Source: Clostridia bacterium (GTDB lineage Bacteria; Bacillota; Clostridia; Christensenellales; Aristaeellaceae). Taken from it: a stretch of DNA of 8,747 nt. Location: the NCBI GenBank assembly GCA_016296675.1, contig JAEDIV010000111.1, positions 1 to 8,747 on the forward strand. Reading direction: 5' to 3'. The notes below the pieces were generated by a model. It did no database searches. It saw nothing but the letters and a program-made list of their open reading frames with translations, and was not told the origin of the DNA. The position numbers and the translations under genes were made by a program. Below, in pieces: positions 1 through 5,557 of this stretch. The stretch's first letter is position 1. Every line of letters begins with the position of its first letter.

Positions 1-51
1 GAGGAAGTGCGCTTCCTCTCCATACCTCTCCCGGAGGTTTGTTGATGATCT
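1..51 (+). other. Possible 3' end of a rightward gene cut by the left edge
   Basis: Two plus-strand frames are open from base 1 and close just before the terminator at 53. Frame 1 reads ...EEVRFLSIPLPEVC and stops at TGA 43-45. Frame 3 reads ...GSALPLHTSPGGLLMI and stops at TGA 51-53. The intrinsic terminator directly downstream makes a rightward gene end plausible, but the piece is too short to choose the frame or name a product. A perfect hairpin (GAGGAAG 1-7 with CTTCCTC 12-18, loop TGCG) also lies here; it may be coincidental within coding sequence. Confidence 0.25.
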
Positions 52-52
52 G

Positions 53-80
53 AGCCGCTGCGAAAACGCAGCGGCTGTTT
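53..80 (+). terminator. Intrinsic terminator of the gene left of the window
   Basis: A perfect 10-bp GC-rich stem (AGCCGCTGCG 53-62 with CGCAGCGGCT 67-76, loop AAAA) is followed on the plus strand by GTTT and then T-rich sequence. On the minus strand no T tract follows the hairpin, so it suits a rightward transcript better than the leftward gene ending at 135. It could still act as a 3' stabilising hairpin for that leftward mRNA. Confidence 0.7.
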
Positions 81-86
81 ATCTTT

Positions 87-146
87 CTATTATTTTTCTT
101 TCTATTATTTTTCTTTCTATTATTTTTCTTTCTATTATTTTTCTTC
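87..146. repeat. Four tandem 15-bp repeats spanning a stop codon
   Basis: The plus-strand unit CTATTATTTTTCTTT occurs at 87-101, 102-116, 117-131 and 132-146; the last copy differs only in its final base (C for T). Read on the minus strand, each copy is AAAGAAAAATAATAG, which in the frame of the leftward CNNM gene gives Lys-Glu-Lys-stop-stop. The gene's stop codon (TAA, complement of 135-137) is inside the fourth plus-strand copy, so the array begins in its last codons and runs into its 3' UTR. Near-identity of the copies suggests recent slippage expansion. Confidence 0.9.
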
Positions 147-1466
147 CTCTTCTTCCTCAAGCACAGTCACAATGGCATTTTCCATTCTGTGCTCAAAGAC
201 CTCAATGACCTTTATATGAAGGCCGTTTGCTTCCACTTCAAACTGCGTACCGTCTTCCGGAATAAAGCCATATTCCGCAAAGACGAAGCTGCCGAAGGTC
301 TCGCTGTCCTCCACAGGGAGCGATTTTCCAAGTTCCTGCGCTACAGTTACCATATCGCAGGTACCCTTGATGCGCCACTGGTTTTCACCGATCTTTTCAA
401 TCTCTGACTGCTGCGCTTCTTCCGAAGGCTGATCTTCGTCAAAATCGCCTACGAGCTGTTCCAGAAGATCGTTCATCGTAATGATGCCCAGCATTCCGCC
501 GTACTCATCCAGCACAACCGCAAGGCGGTTTCTCGACTTTTTCATCTGGCGGAACAGGACGTTTGCGCACACGCTTTCCGGTACGAAGAACGCCTTCTTC
601 ACAGCATGCTTCATGACGCTCGCGCGGCTTCTGTCCTTAAGGCGGAAATAATCGCGCACATGGAGAATGCCCACGATGTGGTCAGCGCTTTCCTCGCAAA
701 CAGGGAACATGGAATGCGTGCTTGCAAAGATGGTCTTTTCCCACTCTTCGTCGCTTTCCTCTGTCCAGAGCATCTCGACCTCGGTTCTGTGGGTTACAAA
801 CTCGCTGGCCGGAAGATCGTCAAACTCGAAAACATTGTTGATGATCGCCTGTTCCTCAGGATCGATAACGCCTTTCTCGCTGCCGGCGTCCACCATCATG
901 CGGATTTCCTCTTCGCTGACCTCTTCATCCTCTTCATCCGGATTCATGCCCATAAGGCGCAAAATCAGATTGGTAGAAAAAGTGAGCACGGCGACGATCG
1001 GCGCAAAGATCTTTGAAATCATGTTTACAAGGCCGCTTACACCAAGCGCCAGCTTTTCCGCATTTTTCATCGCGACGCGTTTGGGAACGAGCTCTCCGAA
1101 TACCAGCGTAAAATAGCTCAGCACCAGCGTAATCACGACAACGACAATTGCATCCAGGGTTGCGGCAGGAAGCTTCACACCCAGGGAAACAATCCATCCG
1201 ACCAATGCGTCCGAGAAGTTTTCCGCCGCAAAAGCAGAGCCCAAAAATCCGGACAGCGTAATGGCTACCTGAATCGTTGCAAGGAATTTTGCCGGCTGGC
1301 TGGTGAGCTTTTCAAGACGCCGGGCGCGCCTGTCGCCCTGCGCGCTCAGCTGCGCCATTCTCGTATCATTTATCGAGATAACTGCAATTTCCGCGCACGC
1401 AAAAACCGCGTTGAGTATGATCAGACAAAGCTGCAAAAGAAGCTGACCCCATATGTGAGTATCCAA
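135..1466 (-). CDS. CNNM/CorC (HlyC-type) membrane protein with DUF21, paired CBS and CorC_HlyC domains
   Basis: This is a 443-residue integral membrane protein of the CNNM/CorC family, often annotated 'hemolysin family protein'. Members are linked to Mg2+ or other divalent cation export; hemolytic activity is not implied. Visible parts are a DUF21 membrane domain (about residues 8-175) with hydrophobic segments near 8-30, 65-83, 101-124 and 139-172 and the family hallmark FGELVPKR at 123-130; an acidic cytosolic linker (about 177-205); two CBS motifs (about 220-340, with LAVVLDEYGG at 315-324); and a C-terminal CorC_HlyC domain (about 355-437) ending in a poly-Glu tail. I chose TTG at 1466 because AGGAGG (complement of 1473-1478) precedes it by 6 nt and the protein then begins just before the first membrane helix. 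An in-frame ATG at 1556 lies inside a terminator hairpin and has no ribosome binding site. Length is typical. The gene is transcribed alone and diverges from the ROK-SIS gene. The family call is firm; the transported ion is not. Confidence 0.93.
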   Translation of the reverse strand: MDTHIWGQLLLQLCLIILNAVFACAEIAVISINDTRMAQLSAQGDRRARRLEKLTSQPAKFLATIQVAITLSGFLGSAFAAENFSDALVGWIVSLGVKLPAATLDAIVVVVITLVLSYFTLVFGELVPKRVAMKNAEKLALGVSGLVNMISKIFAPIVAVLTFSTNLILRLMGMNPDEEDEEVSEEEIRMMVDAGSEKGVIDPEEQAIINNVFEFDDLPASEFVTHRTEVEMLWTEESDEEWEKTIFASTHSMFPVCEESADHIVGILHVRDYFRLKDRSRASVMKHAVKKAFFVPESVCANVLFRQMKKSRNRLAVVLDEYGGMLGIITMNDLLEQLVGDFDEDQPSEEAQQSEIEKIGENQWRIKGTCDMVTVAQELGKSLPVEDSETFGSFVFAEYGFIPEDGTQFEVEANGLHIKVIEVFEHRMENAIVTVLEEEEEEK

Positions 1467-1472
1467 GGTATT

Positions 1473-1478
1473 CCTCCT
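1473..1478 (-). promoter_or_regulatory. Ribosome binding site fixing a TTG start
   Basis: The minus strand reads AGGAGG, then the 6-nt spacer AATACC, then TTG (complement of 1464-1466). This perfect Shine-Dalgarno at near-ideal spacing decides the start of the CNNM gene and rules out the upstream ATG at 1556. Confidence 0.85.
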
Positions 1479-1530
1479 AAAAGTACGATTGCACAAGAGC
1501 ATTGTTGTCTCGCTGGAATGATAAAAACGC

Positions 1531-1582
1531 AAAAAAGGCAAGACCCTCTTCCCCATCTTATCTTCGGGGCGGGTTTTGCCTT
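1531..1582 (-). terminator. Intrinsic terminator inside the 5' leader of the CNNM gene
   Basis: On the minus strand AAGGCAAAACCC (complement of 1571-1582) pairs with GGGTCTTGCCTT (complement of 1535-1546) through 12 positions with a single A/C mismatch. An inner CCCC/GGGG helix (1566-1569 with 1551-1554) sits in the loop, and TTTTTT follows (complement of 1531-1536). It lies between the leftward promoter at 1682-1711 and the TTG start at 1466. Its likely role is therefore conditional early termination rather than the end of a gene. Confidence 0.8.
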
Positions 1583-1675
1583 ATTGAATTTCTATCAGGT
1601 GAAAGTATCGACTGTTACCGCCTGAACTGTCCACGTCCATCAGTTCAACTTAACCTCTCATAATCGTAGATTGCA
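1583..1675 (-). promoter_or_regulatory. Structured 5' leader, candidate riboswitch or attenuator (class unassigned)
   Basis: This is the part of the predicted leftward transcript between its promoter and the leader terminator. It holds a perfect 7-bp hairpin on the minus strand (TGAACTG, complement of 1641-1647, with CAGTTCA, complement of 1623-1629, 11-nt loop). It also has a purine-rich AGAGGT near the 5' end, an ACCT complementary to it further down (complement of 1597-1600), and a TTCAA just before the terminator that could compete for the hairpin arm. With a terminator immediately downstream this is the usual design of a ligand-sensing or otherwise controlled leader. I could not match it to an M-box, yybP-ykoY, fluoride, SAM, lysine or T-box core from memory, so no ligand is proposed. 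Confidence 0.45.
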
Positions 1676-1681
1676 AGGATA

Positions 1682-1711
1682 ATCATATCATATGTCTTCC
1701 CTCTGTGTCAA
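1682..1711 (-). promoter_or_regulatory. Sigma-A-type promoter for the CNNM gene
   Basis: On the minus strand a perfect -35 TTGACA (complement of 1706-1711) is followed by an 18-bp spacer and a -10 TATGAT (complement of 1682-1687). Transcription would start near 1675, giving a leader of about 210 nt before the TTG start. It is divergent from the promoter at 1731-1759. Confidence 0.7.
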
Positions 1712-1730
1712 CAGATAACGCCCTCCTGTA

Positions 1731-1759
1731 TTGTATTTTTTTCATGAATCAGGTATAAT
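1731..1759 (+). promoter_or_regulatory. Sigma-A-type promoter for the ROK-SIS gene
   Basis: TTGTAT (1731-1736) is separated by 17 bp from a perfect TATAAT (1754-1759). The predicted start near 1766 leaves a short leader of about 25 nt containing AAGGGG (1777-1782) 8 nt before the ATG at 1791. Its -35 lies only 20 bp from the -35 of the divergent promoter, so one bound regulator could affect both. Confidence 0.7.
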
Positions 1760-1790
1760 TTTCTCATTCTGAAAAAAAGGGGCATGTATT

Positions 1791-3395
1791 ATGAAACTGT
1801 TTCTCGGCATTGATGTGGGCGGCACCAAGTGCGCGGTATCCGTTGCGCGCGTCGGCGGCGGCATTCATATTCTTGATAAAATAAAATTCCCGTCAGAAGC
1901 GCACGAAGGCCCGGATGCAATGATCGAAAGGATCATTGCGGCGGCCAATCTTCTTCTCACAAGAAACACCCTTTCCTTTTATGATTTTGAAGCCGCGGGC
2001 ATCAGCTGCGGCGGCCCTCTCGACAGCAAAAACGGGCGCGTTATGAGCCCGCCGAATCTGCCCGGATGGGATAATATTCCCTTGACGCAGATGCTTGAGC
2101 GCCGCTTCGGCATCCCGTGTTTTCTTCAAAACGACGCCAACGCCTGCGCGCTTGTCGAATGGAAAATCGGCGCCGGGCGCGGCGCGGACAACATGATTTT
2201 TCTGACGATGGGCACCGGCATGGGTGCCGGCATCATTTCCGGCGGCAGACTTATCACCGGCGCATGCGACCTGACCGGTGAAGCAGGACACATCCGCCTT
2301 ACGCAGGAAGGCCCGGAAGGCTATGGAAAATATGGTTCCTTTGAAGGCTGGTGCTCAGGCGGCGGCATTGAAAAGATGGTGAAAGCGTATACAGATTCCA
2401 GGCTCTCCCTCGGAAAGGAACCCGCATGGCGTAAAGACGGTCATATTTCTGCCGACGCAAGGCTTTTAAACGAATATGCATGTTCAGGCGATCCGGATGC
2501 GCTCTGTCTTTTTGAATGCATCGGAGAAAAGCTTGGTCATGCGCTGGCGATCCTTACCGATACGCTGAATCCGGAAAAAATCGTAATCGGCAGCATTTTT
2601 CAGCGCGCTGAATCTTTCATCCGCCCATCAATGGAAAAAGCGCTGAAGGCCGAAGCGCTTCCCCTCGCGTATGACCACCTTTCCATCCTTCCCGCCGAAA
2701 CCGGAGAAGAACTCGGCGATTATGCAGCGATCATGACCGCCGTATATGCGCTTGATATCGATCCCATGCAAAAAACAGAAGAAGACAACGCAAACGTACT
2801 TTTACACTTTGAAAAGCTTTTTATAAAATACCCCCATCTGCTTTCCATCCGCGAAGCTCTGATGGCTTCCTATATTCTGATCCGCGACGCATACGCATCC
2901 GGGGGAAAGCTCCTCGTCTGCGGAAACGGCGGAAGCTGCGCAGACAGCGAGCACATCGTTGGCGAACTCATGAAGGGATTCTATCTGAAAAGGCGCATAA
3001 CCGACGATCCGTCCAGCATCCTTTCCCATCTTCAGGGCGCGCTCCCCGCAATCGCCCTCACCGGTCATCCGTCGCTTTCCACCGCCTTTGCAAACGACGA
3101 GGACGCCGCTTATACATACGCCCAGCAGGCATACGGTTATGGACGCAAGGGCGATGTTCTTCTCGGGATTTCCACAAGCGGAAATGCTGAGAATGTCAGA
3201 AATGCCGTCCTTACCGCCAAAGCAATCGGAATGAAAACCATCGCCCTGACCGGCGGAAACGGCGGTGTGCTTAAAGATATCGCCGATGTATCGATCATTG
3301 TGCCGGGCACATGTCCTGCGGATGTTCAGGAGAACCACCTTCCGGTATATCATGCGCTGTGCGCTATGCTGGAAGCCCGTTTTTTTGAAGCATAG
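1791..3395 (+). CDS. Fusion of a ROK sugar kinase and a GmhA-like SIS phosphosugar isomerase
   Basis: A 534-residue cytoplasmic two-domain protein. Residues 1-322 form a ROK kinase: phosphate-binding GIDVGGTK at 6-13, catalytic Asp115 in NDANA, ATP-binding LTMGTGMGAG at 138-147, and EAGH with His167. The usual ROK zinc motif CxCGxxGCxE is replaced by GYGKYGSFE (177-185), so the structural zinc site is absent. After a short linker, residues 335-534 form a full-length SIS domain resembling sedoheptulose-7-phosphate isomerase GmhA. It has CGNGGS at 377-382, GISTSGN at 459-465, and equivalents of all four GmhA metal or active-site residues (His388, Glu392, Gln513, His521). The last point argues against the related DiaA, which by recollection lacks the Glu and the final His. 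By homology the SIS half would isomerise a ketose phosphate to an aldose phosphate, such as sedoheptulose 7-phosphate to a heptose 7-phosphate. The ROK substrate cannot be told from sequence; a kinase-then-isomerase relay is inference. The ATG start has AAGGGG 8 nt upstream. The gene has its own promoter and a terminator after it. Fold calls are firm, activities moderate. Confidence 0.9.
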   Translation: MKLFLGIDVGGTKCAVSVARVGGGIHILDKIKFPSEAHEGPDAMIERIIAAANLLLTRNTLSFYDFEAAGISCGGPLDSKNGRVMSPPNLPGWDNIPLTQMLERRFGIPCFLQNDANACALVEWKIGAGRGADNMIFLTMGTGMGAGIISGGRLITGACDLTGEAGHIRLTQEGPEGYGKYGSFEGWCSGGGIEKMVKAYTDSRLSLGKEPAWRKDGHISADARLLNEYACSGDPDALCLFECIGEKLGHALAILTDTLNPEKIVIGSIFQRAESFIRPSMEKALKAEALPLAYDHLSILPAETGEELGDYAAIMTAVYALDIDPMQKTEEDNANVLLHFEKLFIKYPHLLSIREALMASYILIRDAYASGGKLLVCGNGGSCADSEHIVGELMKGFYLKRRITDDPSSILSHLQGALPAIALTGHPSLSTAFANDEDAAYTYAQQAYGYGRKGDVLLGISTSGNAENVRNAVLTAKAIGMKTIALTGGNGGVLKDIADVSIIVPGTCPADVQENHLPVYHALCAMLEARFFEA

Positions 3396-3410
3396 TTTTT
3401 CAATACTTTT

Positions 3411-3443
3411 CCTCGCTTTCTCATAGGAAGCGAGGGTATATTT
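3411..3443 (+). terminator. Probable intrinsic terminator after the ROK-SIS gene
   Basis: CCTCGCTTTC (3411-3420) pairs with GGAAGCGAGG (3426-3435) over 10 bp including one G-T pair, with loop TCATA. It begins 15 nt after the stop codon. The following GTATATTT is only a weak T tract, so termination may be partial. Confidence 0.6.
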
Positions 3444-3490
3444 CAGCCCCAAAACGGTTACAGTAAAGCTTTCGAAATATACTGAAATAT
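3438..3490 (+). repeat. Inverted and direct repeats just upstream of a promoter
   Basis: ATATTTCAG (3438-3446) is perfectly inverted as CTGAAATAT (3482-3490). GAAATAT occurs twice directly, at 3474-3480 and 3484-3490, exactly 10 bp apart, and the palindrome TTTCGAAA sits at 3470-3477. The array ends 2 bp before the -35 of the next gene. It could be an operator, an activator site or an UP-like element; sequence alone does not decide. Confidence 0.4.
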
Positions 3491-3492
3491 GT

Positions 3493-3521
3493 TTGACTTT
3501 TTCGCCTAAAACATGTAATAT
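3493..3521 (+). promoter_or_regulatory. Sigma-A-type promoter for the secreted CxxC protein
   Basis: TTGACT (3493-3498), a 17-bp spacer, and TAATAT (3516-3521). The predicted start near 3528 falls almost on the ribosome binding site (AGGAGG, 3531-3536), leaving a leader of only about 15 nt. Confidence 0.6.
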
Positions 3522-3530
3522 GTTGAGGTG

Positions 3531-3536
3531 AGGAGG
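3531..3536 (+). promoter_or_regulatory. Ribosome binding site fixing a TTG start
   Basis: A perfect AGGAGG lies 7 nt before the TTG at 3544-3546. The next residues form a good signal peptide, which supports this non-ATG start. Confidence 0.85.
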
Positions 3537-3543
3537 TGTTTCC

Positions 3544-5490
3544 TTGAAACGCATTCATATACCCTATATTTTGATGATTCTTTTTCTCATGCTTACCGCG
3601 GTCTCAGCGCTGTCTGAAGACTGCGAGCACGCATGGAGTTATACAAACAACGGTGAAAGCGGACACAGCGCCGCATGCAGCAAATGCGGTGAAACGCGCT
3701 CGGATTCCCATATCCTGACCTCGTCCTTCAAACCTGCCACCTGTCAGGCGCCTGCCGAAACAAGCTACGCCTGCACCCTTTGCAGTTATTCCTATTCCTT
3801 CACCGAAGGCGAAAAGAATCCCGGACACGCATGGGGTGAATTTGTGATCATCCGCAAGGCAACCTGTCGTCAGGCAGGTCTTCAGTCGCGCACATGCCCG
3901 GACTGCGGTCAGGTGGATTCTTTGGAGATCCCTCAGCTTGAGCACGACTACGGCCAGTGGAAGCCGCACGATGAAAGATGGCACATCCGCTACTGCAAAG
4001 TATGCGACTGGGCATACAAAGGTTCCCACAGGCTGAACGACGGCGACATCACAGTTCAGCCCACCGAGAGCCAGCTCGGAATCATCAAATACACCTGCCG
4101 CGTATGCGGGGATACCTTTCAGAACATCCTCCGCGCGGACGGCGCAATCTATGCCATGGATACAATTGATGTCCTTTCAAACGGCACAGGATACCTTCTT
4201 GCCGCCTCCAAGAACGAAGAAAACACATTTGTGTCCGAAATCCGCACGCCCGACGGCAACGGAATCGATCTGCGTCCTGCAGAAGGCAGCGAAATCAACG
4301 TTTATGCAAACAGCAAAACGGGCAACTACACCGGTATCAGCGTAGAAACCGGTTCTGCCAATATCGATGTTCTTCCGAAGGAAGACCACGGCACCCTTAG
4401 CCTTGAATTTCTCCTCCTTAAGAAAAGCGCCTCTGCTTCTCTTCGCATTTTCAACGCCGCCGGCGCAATTGATATTGCGAATCTGAACGGTCCGCGCGTG
4501 ATCATTGCGCAGCAAAAAAACGAAGAAAGCCAGATCATTACGCTGCTTATGCGCGTAACCGAAAAGCGCGATTCCATCGAATGTGAAGCGCAGATCCATA
4601 AGTCTTCAGCATCTTCCATCACAATCACAAACAACAACGGAGAATACGATTTCACGCTTCCGGAAAACGCCGAAAAGCTCGGCACCTTGAATTTCAAATA
4701 CCAGCGCAAGACCGGAAAAATCTCTGTCACCCCCCGCAATCATGAAAACAGCGCGCTCAATGTTGCCATTCATATTCTTGAAGGCTCCGAAATTATCCGC
4801 TCCGCGGGAAATGTGAAAACCGCTGAAACCTATATCCAGCTTTCCGATGAAAATGGCGCCTGGCGTCTGCGCGCAACTTATCCCGCCGGCTGTACGCTGG
4901 AAACCCCTCTGTTTTACAGGGACGGCGCCTATGCAGGCAAGCCCATCCGCTTCATTATGGATGAATCGGCGCTGAACAATCTGATGAACGTCGATCCCAT
5001 GTCCGCCCGGGCCGAAGAAGACGCGCCTGAGCTTTCAATGCCTGAAGCCGGAAAAGAGAGCGAATCCGCAAAAGCGCCCGAAACTGCCAAAACGCCTGAG
5101 CCGGTAAAAGCCGAGGCAACGCCGACGCCCGCGCCCACGCTGCCGCCCGTTCTGCTTTCTTCTGAAGAAGCCGAGATTCTGACAGAAGAAACCGTCGTAC
5201 TCAATCCTTCGGACATAAAAGCATTTTTCACAAGTGAGCATCCCGCCATCCTTGTCCAGTATGACGCAAACAGATTCATCGTCCATCAAAGCGGCGATGC
5301 CGACGGATGGGATATAAGTTCCATAACGCTTACGCAAAAAGGCACAGCATTCAAGATTTTAAATGCCTATGCCCTCCCCGCCCAGTTTGAAATCAGCAGC
5401 GAGGGCGGAACCATCGCAATCCGCGCGCAGCTTAAAAACGGAACCAAAACAAAAGATATATCGCTTGGAACCTACTCCTTCCAGCCGTAA
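3544..5490 (+). CDS. Secreted protein with five CxxC motifs in His/Cys repeats and a Thr/Pro linker, function unknown
   Basis: A 648-residue exported protein. Residues 1-22 are a signal peptide (KR, hydrophobic core, likely cleavage after VSA at 20-22). There is no lipobox, LPXTG motif or C-terminal membrane helix, so it is probably released or held non-covalently. Residues 27-190 carry five CxxC pairs (45/48, 77/80, 118/121, 151/154, 185/188) within degenerate repeats. One recurring element is His-x-Trp (29-31, 95-97) with later His residues; another is an ATC element (66-67, 107-108) about 10 residues before a CxxC. This resembles the zinc-ribbon-like Cys/His repeats common in surface proteins of gut Clostridia; metal binding is inferred. 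Residues 200-480 are beta-rich with no family I recognise. Residues 490-535 are a low-complexity Ala/Glu/Pro/Thr linker (ATPTPAPTLPP at 525-535), followed by a C-terminal region of about 110 residues, probably a separate module. TTG is chosen as start from the AGGAGG at 3531. It has its own promoter and no terminator is seen after it. Confidence 0.85.
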   Translation: MKRIHIPYILMILFLMLTAVSALSEDCEHAWSYTNNGESGHSAACSKCGETRSDSHILTSSFKPATCQAPAETSYACTLCSYSYSFTEGEKNPGHAWGEFVIIRKATCRQAGLQSRTCPDCGQVDSLEIPQLEHDYGQWKPHDERWHIRYCKVCDWAYKGSHRLNDGDITVQPTESQLGIIKYTCRVCGDTFQNILRADGAIYAMDTIDVLSNGTGYLLAASKNEENTFVSEIRTPDGNGIDLRPAEGSEINVYANSKTGNYTGISVETGSANIDVLPKEDHGTLSLEFLLLKKSASASLRIFNAAGAIDIANLNGPRVIIAQQKNEESQIITLLMRVTEKRDSIECEAQIHKSSASSITITNNNGEYDFTLPENAEKLGTLNFKYQRKTGKISVTPRNHENSALNVAIHILEGSEIIRSAGNVKTAETYIQLSDENGAWRLRATYPAGCTLETPLFYRDGAYAGKPIRFIMDESALNNLMNVDPMSARAEEDAPELSMPEAGKESESAKAPETAKTPEPVKAEATPTPAPTLPPVLLSSEEAEILTEETVVLNPSDIKAFFTSEHPAILVQYDANRFIVHQSGDADGWDISSITLTQKGTAFKILNAYALPAQFEISSEGGTIAIRAQLKNGTKTKDISLGTYSFQP

Positions 5491-5494
5491 TACC

Positions 5495-5523
5495 TTGCAT
5501 TTTAATCAATCGTGATATACAAT
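5495..5523 (+). promoter_or_regulatory. Probable promoter for the GH109-like gene
   Basis: TTGCAT (5495-5500), a 17-bp spacer, and TACAAT (5518-5523) lie in the 67-bp gap after the secreted-protein gene. No terminator precedes it, so the gene may be read both from here and by read-through from upstream. Confidence 0.55.
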
Positions 5524-5557
5524 ACATGCATAACAATCTACCAGGAGGACGATTTAC

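Noticed and set aside
87..146. CRISPR-like array
   Set aside because: The repeats are 15 bp and directly abutting with no unique spacers, so this is a simple tandem repeat.
177..1466. Hemolysin toxin function for the CNNM/CorC protein
   Set aside because: The name is historical; DUF21, CBS and CorC_HlyC domains indicate a cation-related membrane protein, and nothing in the sequence suggests a toxin.
1467..1556. Upstream ATG extension of the CNNM gene
   Set aside because: The ATG lies inside the leader terminator hairpin and has no Shine-Dalgarno, while TTG at 1466 has a perfect AGGAGG at 6 nt and places the first membrane helix at the N-terminus.
1791..3395. SIS domain as a DiaA-type replication initiator factor
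   Set aside because: The positions equivalent to GmhA catalytic Glu and final His are present (Glu392, His521); by recollection DiaA lacks both.
2802..3554. Minus-strand open frame of 250 codons over the SIS domain
   Set aside because: It overlaps the conserved SIS coding region and the next gene's promoter; the translation has no recognisable domain.
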